DNA from: Acidimicrobiaceae bacterium
Lineage (GTDB): Bacteria; Actinomycetota; Acidimicrobiia; Acidimicrobiales; Poriferisodalaceae
DNA length: 38,123 nucleotides
Assembly (NCBI GenBank): GCA_026713105.1
Contig: JAPOPC010000061.1
Location: 1 to 38,123 of the forward strand
Direction of reading: 5' to 3'
Shown here: positions 1 to 7,561 of the stretch, one piece after another
Numbering within the stretch: the first letter of the stretch is position 1
How the letters are laid out: the number at the start of each line of letters is the position of its first letter
Made by a program: the position numbers and the translations under genes
Notes under the pieces: generated by a model
Told to the model about the DNA's origin: nothing
Databases searched by the model: none
What the model saw: only the letters and a program-made list of their open reading frames with translations

Positions 1-1091
1 CGCCACCAACTCACTGCTTCGAGGTGCGGGTCGTGGCGCAGGTCGCCGACAGTGTTGACCGGGGTGATCGGAATGCGTCGACGCTGGCCTTCCACGAACA
101 GCTCCTGCTTCGTGAACTGAGTTGTCAGTTCCTCGACCCAAGCATCCACCGCCTCAAGGGCCTCGCGGCGCACCACGATGTCGACGAAGATCTCGTCCAG
201 AATGCCCTCGTTGCCGGTTAGCTCGTGCACCCACTGTGCCATCGCGTTCCAGTGGGCCGGTTGGATGGCGATGATCGCCACATGACCATCGGACGCTGGA
301 TACAAGCCCATCGGGCTCGTGACTGGTCGACGATTGCCGGCCCGCGGCCGCGGCACCTGGTCGTCGAGGTAGAGCGGCACGCCGGTCTCAGGCGACAGCC
401 ACAGGCCGACTTCCTGCAGCGACAGATCGATGGTCTGGCCCAGCCCCGGCTCGCCGGCTGCCGCGGCCTGGTTGCGCGCACGCACCGACATCATCGAGCC
501 GATGACCGCGTGCAGCGACGCCCCGTGCATCAGCACACCGATCTCGCCCGCAGGTGCCAGCGGCGGTCCGTGGGGAAATCCCACGGTGGACGCCAGCCCG
601 CACGATGCCCAGCCGATGAGGTTCGACGAAAGCCAGCCACGGCGCGGCCCGGTCATGCCGAACGGCGTGATCGACACCCACGTCAAGTGCGGGAATCTCT
701 CGACGATGCCCCCGACACCCAATCCCCCCTGGCCGCTGTTGGCGAGCCACGGGTAGCTTTCCTGGGTCCCAGGCAGCGCGTCGTCGAGCACCACATCGGC
801 CGAACCGATCAGTGCGACCAGCGCCTCGGCATCGTCGGCGTCGGCCGGATCCAGCACGACACTTCGCTTCGAGGCGCCGAAGTACGCCCACCACAGGCTG
901 GCTTCGGGACCCTCATGGCCCGGCGCCAGCGGCGGCATTCGACGGATGGGATTGCCATCAGGCGACTCCACGCAGATCACATCGGCGCCGAGCGCCGCCC
1001 ACACGCGGGTGCCGTACGCGCCCGACAGACCGGTCAGGTCGAGCACCCGCACGCCAGCCCATGGACCCTGCCCTCGCGGCGCGGCGTTCAC
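1..1091 (-). CDS. CaiB/BaiF family (class III) CoA-transferase, partial, C-terminus off the left edge
   Basis: Reading the complement from a GTG at 1091-1089 gives 363 uninterrupted codons to the window edge. The N-terminus fits family III CoA-transferases: VRVLDLTGLSGAYGTR near residues 14-29, LGADVICVE near 34-42, SKRSVVLD near 74-81 and GQTIDLSLQE near 218-227. These enzymes move CoA between a donor acyl-CoA and a carboxylic acid through an enzyme-acyl anhydride. In formyl-CoA transferase the anhydride forms on an Asp in the segment aligned here with Glu227, so Glu appears to replace Asp. The GTG overlaps the TGA of the upstream gene (GTGA, 1088-1091), implying translational coupling and perhaps a heteromeric enzyme. 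Substrate unknown. Confidence 0.88.
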   Translation of the reverse strand, partial: MNAAPRGQGPWAGVRVLDLTGLSGAYGTRVWAALGADVICVESPDGNPIRRMPPLAPGHEGPEASLWWAYFGASKRSVVLDPADADDAEALVALIGSADVVLDDALPGTQESYPWLANSGQGGLGVGGIVERFPHLTWVSITPFGMTGPRRGWLSSNLIGWASCGLASTVGFPHGPPLAPAGEIGVLMHGASLHAVIGSMMSVRARNQAAAAGEPGLGQTIDLSLQEVGLWLSPETGVPLYLDDQVPRPRAGNRRPVTSPMGLYPASDGHVAIIAIQPAHWNAMAQWVHELTGNEGILDEIFVDIVVRREALEAVDAWVEELTTQFTKQELFVEGQRRRIPITPVNTVGDLRHDPHLEAVSWW

Positions 1092-2509
1092 GCCGCACCG
1101 CCGGTGACATTGCCGTCGGCGTCGTAGATGTCGGCGATCCCGAGCGATTCGTACCATCGGTCGAATGGACGCTCCAAGGTGACCTCGGGCCGGGCGTCGG
1201 TGAACGCCAACCCGTCGTCGACCAACTGCTGCGCTTCGCTGTCGGAATAACCGAGCTCGGCGAGCACGTCGATCGTGTCGCCGCCCATATTCGGACCCGC
1301 ACGGGTGACATAGGGCGGCGTCCGGCTCATTCGCACCGGATTGCGCACGAACAGATCCCGTCCCAGCCTGGGGCTCGGCACCACCGAGTACGGGCGGCGG
1401 TCGTGCACCTGCGGGTCGACCATCACGCCGCGATGATCGAGCACCTCGTAGGCGGCGACACCCAAGGCCTGTAGCTCAGCGGCGGCCTGCTGCGCGCTGC
1501 GGCGGTTGGTCCACGACGACAGCTCAGCGTCGATGGCGTCATGGTTGGCGATGCGGTCGGCGAGCGTGTCGTGCGGGTAGGTCGACAGCGCCTGGCTCCC
1601 GCTGCCGTCGTGCGCGTCGATGGCCGACCATTCGGCGAGCGCCGCAAGCGAGCGCCACGCCTCGTCGCTCTGCACTTCGATGGCTACCCAGCGGTCGTCG
1701 CCGGCGCAGGGGTAGATGCCAGCGGGTGCTGCCCACGACACCCGGTTGCCATTGCGGAGCGGTTCCGGCACGCCCATGTCCTGGCCCACCAAATACGGCC
1801 CCAAGAATGCCACTGTGGTCTCGAGCTGGCTGATGTCGATGAATCGACCCTCCCCGGTGCGGTCCCGTTCATGCAGGGCGCTGACAATCGAGAGCATCGC
1901 GTGCAGACCGCCCATGTAGTCCGGCGGTGCGATCGAGGGAATGCCGGCTGGTTCCTCGTGGGGGAAGCCCGTCAGCGCATCCCACCCCACCAGCGGGGCT
2001 TGGTTCGGTCCGAAGGCTCGGAACGGGTAGTACGGCGTGTCGGGGTCCACGCCGAATCCGGTCATGCCCGCATAGATGATGCTCGGCGACACTTCAGCCA
2101 CCGAGGCGTAGTCGAGCCCGAGCTCGGCCATGCCCGGCGCGGCGAAGTTCGTCAGGAAGACGTCACAGGTGGCCAGCAGGCGCTTCGCCGCTTCGAGCGC
2201 CTCGGGCAGCTTCAGCTCGAGGCCCACCGATCGCTTGCCGGCCGACATCTCGGGCACGTAGGGACTGGTGTCGCAGAAGACATCTGCGAGCTCGGGATCA
2301 CGGGCCCATGCCGAGCCGAACGCTCGCGCCACGTCGGGATAGCTGTGGGCCTCCACCTTGAAGACCTCGGCCCCGTGATGTGCCATCGCCTTGCCACAGC
2401 ATGGCGCCGCCACGGCGATGCTGATCTCGAAGACCCGGACCCCTTCGAGAGGCCTTCGCTGTGCTGTGCGGGGCGCAACGGCCGCTTCGGATCGCTGCTC
2501 AGCTTCCAT
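1088..2509 (-). CDS. CaiB/BaiF family (class III) CoA-transferase
   Basis: A 473-residue protein starting with ATG at 2509. Family signatures are LEGVRVFEIS (21-30), HHGAEVFKVE (44-53), GKRSVGLELK (91-100), IIYAGMTGFG (144-153) and GRFIDISQLE (221-230). It probably transfers CoA between an acyl-CoA and a carboxylate in the cytosol, activating an acid for beta-oxidation. As in its downstream neighbour, a Glu (E230) sits near the place of the family's catalytic Asp. It is longer than the usual ~400 residues, with extra sequence at the C-terminus. A TANNNT box (TAAGGT, complement 2524-2519) lies 9 nt before the start, suggesting a very short leader. It is first in a two-gene operon divergent from the epoxide hydrolase-like gene. 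Acid substrate not predictable. Confidence 0.9.
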   Translation of the reverse strand: MEAEQRSEAAVAPRTAQRRPLEGVRVFEISIAVAAPCCGKAMAHHGAEVFKVEAHSYPDVARAFGSAWARDPELADVFCDTSPYVPEMSAGKRSVGLELKLPEALEAAKRLLATCDVFLTNFAAPGMAELGLDYASVAEVSPSIIYAGMTGFGVDPDTPYYPFRAFGPNQAPLVGWDALTGFPHEEPAGIPSIAPPDYMGGLHAMLSIVSALHERDRTGEGRFIDISQLETTVAFLGPYLVGQDMGVPEPLRNGNRVSWAAPAGIYPCAGDDRWVAIEVQSDEAWRSLAALAEWSAIDAHDGSGSQALSTYPHDTLADRIANHDAIDAELSSWTNRRSAQQAAAELQALGVAAYEVLDHRGVMVDPQVHDRRPYSVVPSPRLGRDLFVRNPVRMSRTPPYVTRAGPNMGGDTIDVLAELGYSDSEAQQLVDDGLAFTDARPEVTLERPFDRWYESLGIADIYDADGNVTGGAA

Positions 2510-2596
2510 AGCCCGGCGACCTTACTCGCAGCACTTGTGGCGGCTGTTGCCTGTCTCGGGGACCCGCCGCAACGGCACTGGATCGTGCCGCGTGCT

Positions 2597-2668
2597 AGGA
2601 CAAGGAACGCGGTGAAGCCAACGCACAGGCCCGCAACGCCAGTCCGCATCAGGACAAGAGAGGACAAG
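2597..2668 (+). promoter_or_regulatory. Three AGGACAAG direct repeats upstream of the epoxide hydrolase-like gene
   Basis: The octamer AGGACAAG occurs at 2597-2604, 2651-2658 and 2661-2668 in the 165-bp divergent intergenic region. The last two start 10 bp apart (one helical turn) and the first is 54 bp further upstream. The last copy ends 6 nt before the ATG at 2675, so its AGGA may also serve as the ribosome binding site. A regulator-binding role is speculative. Confidence 0.3.
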
Positions 2669-2674
2669 CCAGCC

Positions 2675-3067
2675 ATGTCAGATTCCGCCACCGACTCGCC
2701 CACCGAGGTCGTCGACAAGTTCATCGCCTGCATCGAAGCGAAAGACCTCGACGGAGCGGTCGCCCATGTCTCCGACGACGTCTACTACGACAACGTGCCG
2801 GTCGGCGACATGAACGGCCCCGACGCCATGAAGGAGTTTCTGGGGGGCCTGACGAGGGGCGACGGCCCTGTCGAATTCGAAGTGCTCCGCCAAACCGCCA
2901 CCGGCAACACCGTCATGAACGAACGGGTCGACCGCTTCCACACCGGTTCGGGCCGGCAGATCGAGTTGCCCGTCATGGGAATCTTCGAGGTCAACGACGG
3001 GCTCATCACGTTCTGGCGCGACTACTTCGACAACGGCATGTTCATGCGCCAGATCAAGGGCGGCTGA
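2675..3067 (+). CDS. Limonene-1,2-epoxide hydrolase family protein (NTF2/SnoaL-like fold)
   Basis: The ATG at 2675 gives 130 residues; the frame stays open upstream but shows no homology there. The fold is the small alpha+beta cone of SnoaL-like proteins. Residues match the limonene-epoxide hydrolase active site: Tyr38 and Asn40 (YDN, water binding), Arg84-x-Asp86 (RVD) and Asp116 (WRD), equivalent to the Tyr/Asn plus Asp-Arg-Asp set of the Rhodococcus enzyme. The likely reaction is one-step addition of water to an epoxide to give a diol. The SDR gene starts 7 bp after the stop, a sensible partner for oxidising the diol. A LimB-like monooxygenase is encoded at 13864. The real epoxide is unknown. 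Family call is firm, substrate is not. Confidence 0.85.
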   Translation: MSDSATDSPTEVVDKFIACIEAKDLDGAVAHVSDDVYYDNVPVGDMNGPDAMKEFLGGLTRGDGPVEFEVLRQTATGNTVMNERVDRFHTGSGRQIELPVMGIFEVNDGLITFWRDYFDNGMFMRQIKGG

Positions 3068-3074
3068 GCCCGCC

Positions 3075-3854
3075 GTGGCCTATCAGTACGACGGCTTTGA
3101 CCTGAGCGGCAAAGTCGCAGTCATCACAGGCGGCAACGGCGGCATCGGCCTCGGGTACGCCCGAGGCATCGCTGCTGCGGGCGCCGACGTCAGCATCTGG
3201 GGCACAAATCCGGACAAGAACGCCGCTGCTGAGGCGGAGTTGCAGGAGATCAACCCCGCCGCCAGCGCGCTGCAATGCGACGTCTCCGACGAGGAACAGG
3301 TCGAAGAGGCCATGGCAGCGGTCGTCGAGCGTTACGGGCGCGTCGACGCCTGTTTCCCGAATGCCGGCATCGGCACCCAGAACCAGAAGGGTTTCCACGA
3401 GCACTCCAACGAGGACTGGTACAGCGTTATCGACGTCAACCTGCACGGCGTGTTCTTCACGCTCCGGGCCGCAACCCGCCAGATGATTGCCCAGGGCGAG
3501 GGCGGGTCGCTGGTGCTGACCTCCAGCGGCACTGCCATCCAGGGCGCAGCACGAGGCCAGGCGTATGCGGCCACCAAGGGGGCGATGCTGGCGATGATGA
3601 TGGGGCTCTCGGTGGAGATGGCTCGCTACAAGATCAACGCCAACGCTGTCATCCCGGGCTGGATCGACACCGCCATGACCGAGCGGCTGTTCACCTGGGA
3701 CAAGTTCGTGGACAACGTGATGCCCCGCATCCCGATGCGCCGCTGGGGTGTACCCGACGATTTCGGCGCCATCGCGGTGTACCTGATGAGCGACGCCGCC
3801 CGTTGGCACACCGGCGACGTCATCAAGATCGACGGCGGTTTCAGCATCTTCTGA
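3075..3854 (+). CDS. SDR family NAD(P)-dependent oxidoreductase
   Basis: 259 residues from a GTG at 3075, 7 bp after the epoxide-hydrolase-like gene. A classical short-chain dehydrogenase: cofactor motif TGGNGGIG (18-25), CDV (68-70), NAG (96-98), catalytic Ser151 and the Tyr164/Lys168 pair in YAATK, with PGW after the catalytic region. The likely reaction is reversible alcohol/ketone oxidation in the cytosol. Its position suggests it acts on a diol or hydroxy product of the preceding enzyme, which is inference. A weak hairpin (GACGG/CCGTC, 3907-3921) lies downstream, before the amidohydrolase gene. Substrate not predictable. Confidence 0.92.
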   Translation: MAYQYDGFDLSGKVAVITGGNGGIGLGYARGIAAAGADVSIWGTNPDKNAAAEAELQEINPAASALQCDVSDEEQVEEAMAAVVERYGRVDACFPNAGIGTQNQKGFHEHSNEDWYSVIDVNLHGVFFTLRAATRQMIAQGEGGSLVLTSSGTAIQGAARGQAYAATKGAMLAMMMGLSVEMARYKINANAVIPGWIDTAMTERLFTWDKFVDNVMPRIPMRRWGVPDDFGAIAVYLMSDAARWHTGDVIKIDGGFSIF

Positions 3855-3979
3855 CCTCAGGCGCCTAACATCGCTGCCACGGCGGTGCCGGTGGGTCGGG
3901 GGCCCAGACGGAGAAACCGTCAGATTGATACCGGGGCGCTGCGGGTTCGCGCGTGCCGGACTCCAGTTGAGGGGGACTC

Positions 3980-5728
3980 GTGGAGGAATACGACATTCAC
4001 ATCAAGGACGGCACGATCGTCGACGGGACACGGGTGCCGAGCTTTCGGGGGGATCTGTGGATCTCCGACGGGCGAATCGCCCAGGTCGGCGGTCGTCCCG
4101 ACAAGCCGGCCCGCGAAGTCATCGACGCGGGCGGCTGCATCGTCGCTCCGGGCAGCATCGACCTGCACACCCACTACGACGCGCAGATCCGCTGGGATCC
4201 GTACTGCTCGATTTCGAGCTGGCACGGGGTGACGTCAGTCGTGCTCGGCAACTGCGGTTTCGGTTTCGCCCCCTGCAAGCCCGACTTCCGGGAACGCTCG
4301 ATGCTCACGATGGTGCGCACCGAAGCGATCCCGCTGGCCGCAATGGAAGAGGGCATGCTGCCCAAGTGGGACTGGGAGACCATCCCCGAGTACCTCGACT
4401 CGCTGGATGCGGCACCCAAGGGCGTGAATGTTCTGCAGTACATGCCGACGGCGTCGCTGATGATCTACGTGATGGGTCTCGAAGCGGCGAAGACCCGTCC
4501 GGCCAACAACGCCGAGCGCAAGGAGATGCAGCGACTGCTGCACGAAGGCATGGATGCAGGGCTGTGCGGTTTCTCCATCCAGCGCCTCGGCCCCAACTCG
4601 ACCCAATCCGACTTCGACGGCACGCCCATGGTCACCGACACCATGATCGACGACGACATTTTCGTTCTGGCCGAGGTGCTGCGCGAGCGTGATGAGGGCT
4701 TCATCCAGCTAACGCAGGCCACCAGCGCCGACGTCAACAACCCCGAGGACCTCAGCTTCAAGCGGCGACTGGCCGAGGTGAGCGGGCGACCGATCATCGA
4801 CAACGTGGTGCCGGTCAGCCAGCGCAACCCCCGGGTGCACGAGGAACGGCTCGAGTGGCTCGAACAGGCCCACAACGACGGGCTGCGCATCTTCGGCCAG
4901 GGTGCTTCGATCCGCACCGGATTCGCCTTCTCACTCGACGAGTGGAACCTGTACGACTCGAGCCCGGCGTGGCGCGAGGCCACCACGGGCACGGTTGAGG
5001 AGAAGATACGAAAGATGTCTGACCCGGCCATCCGGGAGCGCCTGCGCGCCGAGACCGACGAAGCGGCAACGCTGTTCGCGAACACACAGGGCGCTGTCGG
5101 CGGGCCGCCTCGCAAGCTGGTCGTCCAGGGCGTGGCTCGCCGGGAAGACATGCAGAAGTACGTGGGCAAGTCACTCGGCGAGATCGCGGAGATGGAAGGC
5201 AAGCACTACATCGACGTGATGCTGGACCTGTCGCTCAAGACCGACCTGAAGACCGAGTTCCTGGGTGAGGGTCCCGACTTCAACGTGGACCACATGTCGG
5301 CGGTGTACACCGATTCGCCCTACACGATTCCGGGCGTATCCGACGGTGGAGCACACACCAAGTTCTTCACCGGCGGTGCGTGGACGACCGACTTCTTGGC
5401 CTGGATCGTGCGCGATGAGCAGCGGGTGACTGTCGAGGAAGCGCACTACCGGATGTCGGCGCTTGCCGCCCATGCCGCGGGCTTCAAAGACCGCGGCGTA
5501 CTCAAGGAAGGCGCCCCGGCTGATGTGCTCGTCTATGACATGGACGAGCTGGCCATCGATCCCGAGTGGATCGGCGAGGCGGTCTACGACCTGCCCGGCG
5601 GCGAATGGCGCCGGGTCCAGCGTGCCCACGGCTACCGCCACATCCTCGTGAATGGCGTCGAGACCTTCCAGGACGGCGAGTGCACGGGAGCGACCCCCGG
5701 CAAGCTCCTGCGCCACGGCCGCGGCTAG
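3980..5728 (+). CDS. D-aminoacylase-like amidohydrolase (N-acyl-D-amino-acid deacylase family)
   Basis: 582 residues from a GTG at 3980, preceded by a strong GAGGGGGA ribosome binding site (3969-3976). The N-terminal strand, APGSIDLHTHYD (56-67) with metal ligands His63 and His65, GNCG with Cys92, and VSDGGAH with Asp455 place it in the D-aminoacylase branch of the amidohydrolase superfamily. Members hydrolyse N-acyl or cyclic amide bonds using zinc. The two later His ligands of D-aminoacylase are not apparent: the expected segments read LTQATSAD (about 240-250) and PVSQRNP (about 277-283). It is therefore a divergent subfamily, possibly binding one metal. Likely co-transcribed with the SDR, although a 125-bp gap with a TAACAT box (3866-3871) allows its own promoter. 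Substrate unknown. Confidence 0.85.
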   Translation: MEEYDIHIKDGTIVDGTRVPSFRGDLWISDGRIAQVGGRPDKPAREVIDAGGCIVAPGSIDLHTHYDAQIRWDPYCSISSWHGVTSVVLGNCGFGFAPCKPDFRERSMLTMVRTEAIPLAAMEEGMLPKWDWETIPEYLDSLDAAPKGVNVLQYMPTASLMIYVMGLEAAKTRPANNAERKEMQRLLHEGMDAGLCGFSIQRLGPNSTQSDFDGTPMVTDTMIDDDIFVLAEVLRERDEGFIQLTQATSADVNNPEDLSFKRRLAEVSGRPIIDNVVPVSQRNPRVHEERLEWLEQAHNDGLRIFGQGASIRTGFAFSLDEWNLYDSSPAWREATTGTVEEKIRKMSDPAIRERLRAETDEAATLFANTQGAVGGPPRKLVVQGVARREDMQKYVGKSLGEIAEMEGKHYIDVMLDLSLKTDLKTEFLGEGPDFNVDHMSAVYTDSPYTIPGVSDGGAHTKFFTGGAWTTDFLAWIVRDEQRVTVEEAHYRMSALAAHAAGFKDRGVLKEGAPADVLVYDMDELAIDPEWIGEAVYDLPGGEWRRVQRAHGYRHILVNGVETFQDGECTGATPGKLLRHGRG

Positions 5729-5755
5729 CGGCCGCCACAGCACGGCCGCAGCTAG
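5714..5755. repeat. 15-bp imperfect direct repeat carrying both convergent stop codons
   Basis: CACGGCCGCGGCTAG at 5714-5728 and CACGGCCGCAGCTAG at 5741-5755 differ at one base. The first ends with the TAG of the amidohydrolase. The second contains CTA at 5752-5754, which is the stop of the aminotransferase on the other strand. A small local duplication is the likely origin. Confidence 0.6.
5716..5734. terminator. Hairpin at the convergent amidohydrolase/aminotransferase junction
   Basis: Arms CGGCCGC (5716-5722) and GCGGCCG (5728-5734) form a 7-bp perfect stem around the loop GGCTA. The amidohydrolase stop TAG spans the loop and the first base of the 3' arm. There is no T-run, so it would be a tract-less intrinsic terminator of the kind reported in actinobacteria, or a bidirectional stop. 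Confidence 0.4.
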
Positions 5756-6984
5756 TTCGCGGCAATCACCTCGGCGAGGGCTGCAACGCCCTCGCTGATG
5801 TCCTCCGCCGACAGGCTGCCGAAGCACAGCCGCATGCGGCGCGCTCCCCATTGGGGGTCAACTGACCAGGCTGCGCCTTCGTTGAACTGGATGCCGCGCT
5901 CGGCGGCGGGAGCGATATACCGGGCGGTGTCTGTGCCGGCGGGGAATGTCAGCCAGACGAAGATTCCGCCCTTGGGGTCGGTGACCTGCACTGGTCCGCC
6001 GAGCTGGATCGCCACCCGGGACAGCGCACCCAAGTGGGTGTTCACGGCGTGGCGCATCACCGCACACTTCTCTCGCAGCGTCTCGCGCAGCTGGTTCACG
6101 TGGTCGTCGAAGTGCGCCGCTGCGTACTCGGCGAGCACGAGCTGCTCCAGCGCACCGGTGCCGGCGTCGTCCTTGAGGGCCATCAGCTGGCGCACGATGG
6201 GCGCGTCGCCGACGATGTAGCCCACCCGCAAGGCTGGTGCGATCGACTTCGAGAACGAGCCGCAGTAGATCACCACGCTCTGGCCCTCCGAGTGCTCGCA
6301 GTCGAGGGCTCGCAGCGTTGGCGGTCGCTCGCCGGTCCACTGGAGGTCCGAATAGCACTCGTCCTCGAAGATCGGCACGCCGAAGTGCCGAGCGATGGCC
6401 AGGATCTCCCGTCGGCGCTCGACGGGCATCACCGAGCCGGTCGGATTCTGGACGGTCGGGATGGTGTAGATGAACCGCGGCGGTGTGCCTGCAGCAGTCA
6501 GCTCATCGAGCAGCTGTTCGAGCCGTTGCGGGACAATCCCATCGTCGTCGAGCTCGACTCCGACGCACCTGGCGCCGCGCCGGGCGACTTTCGAGATCAT
6601 CCCGCCGTAGGTGGCCTCTTCGGCAACCACGACATCGCCCGGACGCAGGAACGCTGTATTGACGAGGTCGAGCGCCTGCAGCGAACCGGACACCACCAAG
6701 ACCTGCTCGGTGCTCGTCGGCATGTGCGCGTTCGCCGCCAGCGATGCGGCGACGAATTCGCGCAACCCCTCGAAGCCCTGGGGATTGCCGCCGAGGTTGT
6801 AGGTGGCGAGCTCGGAGCCGTGCTTTGCGAGTACCGCCATGGCTGCTTCGGTCAGTCCACCCACCGGCACACTCGGCGAGTCGTTGTTTCCGCCGACGAA
6901 GCTGAAGCGCGGGATCGGCGTCCAGGCCCCGGCTGGCTGCGGCAGGCCCTCGACCATCTTGGCTGCCATGTCAAAGGGGGGCAT
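5752..6984 (-). CDS. PLP-dependent class I/II aminotransferase (2-aminoadipate transaminase/MocR-like catalytic domain)
   Basis: The ATG at 6984-6982 overlaps the upstream TGA by one base (TGATG), giving 410 residues; the frame is open 13 codons further but the coupled start fits better. Fold-type I aminotransferase features are YNLGGNPQGFEGLRE (62-76), VSGSLQALDL (98-107), QNPTG (179-183, Asn180), FEDECY (206-211, Asp208 and Tyr211), the Schiff-base lysine Lys246 in GSFSKS and Arg253. It resembles the free-standing relatives of MocR catalytic domains, such as LysN and KAT-like enzymes, without a DNA-binding domain. It should transfer an amino group from an amino acid to a 2-oxo acid. Substrate not known. 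Translationally coupled to the SnoaL-like gene. Confidence 0.9.
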   Translation of the reverse strand: MPPFDMAAKMVEGLPQPAGAWTPIPRFSFVGGNNDSPSVPVGGLTEAAMAVLAKHGSELATYNLGGNPQGFEGLREFVAASLAANAHMPTSTEQVLVVSGSLQALDLVNTAFLRPGDVVVAEEATYGGMISKVARRGARCVGVELDDDGIVPQRLEQLLDELTAAGTPPRFIYTIPTVQNPTGSVMPVERRREILAIARHFGVPIFEDECYSDLQWTGERPPTLRALDCEHSEGQSVVIYCGSFSKSIAPALRVGYIVGDAPIVRQLMALKDDAGTGALEQLVLAEYAAAHFDDHVNQLRETLREKCAVMRHAVNTHLGALSRVAIQLGGPVQVTDPKGGIFVWLTFPAGTDTARYIAPAAERGIQFNEGAAWSVDPQWGARRMRLCFGSLSAEDISEGVAALAEVIAAN

Positions 6985-7388
6985 CAGGCGTCCGAGGCCA
7001 CGATTCGCTGGGCGAACAACCACTGCCCGTCGACCTTGCGCACGATGTCGTCGTAGTGCCCGACCAGCAGGATGGTGCCGCCTTCAGGCAAGGGCTTAAC
7101 CATCTGGATGTGGCTGAACACGGTGGCTTCGTCTGCGTCACCGTCGGCGACGACGTTGGTCACCCAGTGCTGCGCTGAGTAGAACTCGGCGTATTGCTCC
7201 TCGGTGGAGTAGGCCTCGGCGAAGGCCCGCAGCTCGTCACGGCCGTTGAACGTGCCGACAATCCCGATGAATTGCCCGTCCGGTGTAAAGGTGTTGGCGT
7301 AGCCGTCGGCGTCGCCGGTGTCGATCGCCTTGTTGTAGCGAGAAATCAGGTCCCGGATCTCTACTCGGTCGTCGTTCGTCAGTGCCAC
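6984..7388 (-). CDS. SnoaL-like / NTF2-fold domain protein
   Basis: 134 residues from a GTG at 7388-7386, with a strong GGGGGAG ribosome binding site (complement 7399-7393). The N-terminus IRDLISRYNKAIDTGD and the pattern of a short helix, beta-hairpin (GQFIG, FNGRDELR) and C-terminal strands (HYDDIVRKVDGQWLFAQRI) match SnoaL-like proteins related to ring-hydroxylating dioxygenase beta subunits. Such proteins serve as small isomerases, dehydratases, hydrolases or structural subunits, so no reaction can be assigned. The stop overlaps the start of the aminotransferase gene, suggesting a shared pathway. Divergent from the ABC ATPase gene. Confidence 0.8.
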   Translation of the reverse strand: MALTNDDRVEIRDLISRYNKAIDTGDADGYANTFTPDGQFIGIVGTFNGRDELRAFAEAYSTEEQYAEFYSAQHWVTNVVADGDADEATVFSHIQMVKPLPEGGTILLVGHYDDIVRKVDGQWLFAQRIVASDA

Positions 7389-7547
7389 AGCGCTCCCCCA
7401 CGGTCCGTCGGGCGTGTCGCCGTCAACCTACTTCGGCACAGATCGCGAGGCTCCGGCCCGCTGTGCGTTAGCTATGCCTACCGGCCTGCAGCAGGCATCG
7501 TCACCATTAAGCATTCACCATTCTGGATACGTACCGACTCCCTTGCT

Positions 7548-7561
7548 TATACTTCGGCTGG
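7548..7561 (+). promoter_or_regulatory. -10 box TATACT with leaderless GTG start
   Basis: TATACT at 7548-7553 fits TANNNT and lies 7 nt before the GTG at 7561, the spacing expected when transcription starts on the first base of the start codon. It sits in a locally AT-richer stretch (about 7505-7555). No convincing -35 is visible. Confidence 0.45.

Noticed and set aside
225..1127. A 300-codon plus-strand frame at the left edge
   Set aside because: It is Arg/His-rich with no motif, and the complement encodes a clear CaiB/BaiF CoA-transferase over the same bases.
1541..2674. An N-terminal extension of the epoxide hydrolase-like gene
   Set aside because: The open frame upstream of 2675 is antisense to the CoA-transferase and has no family similarity; 130 residues is the normal length.
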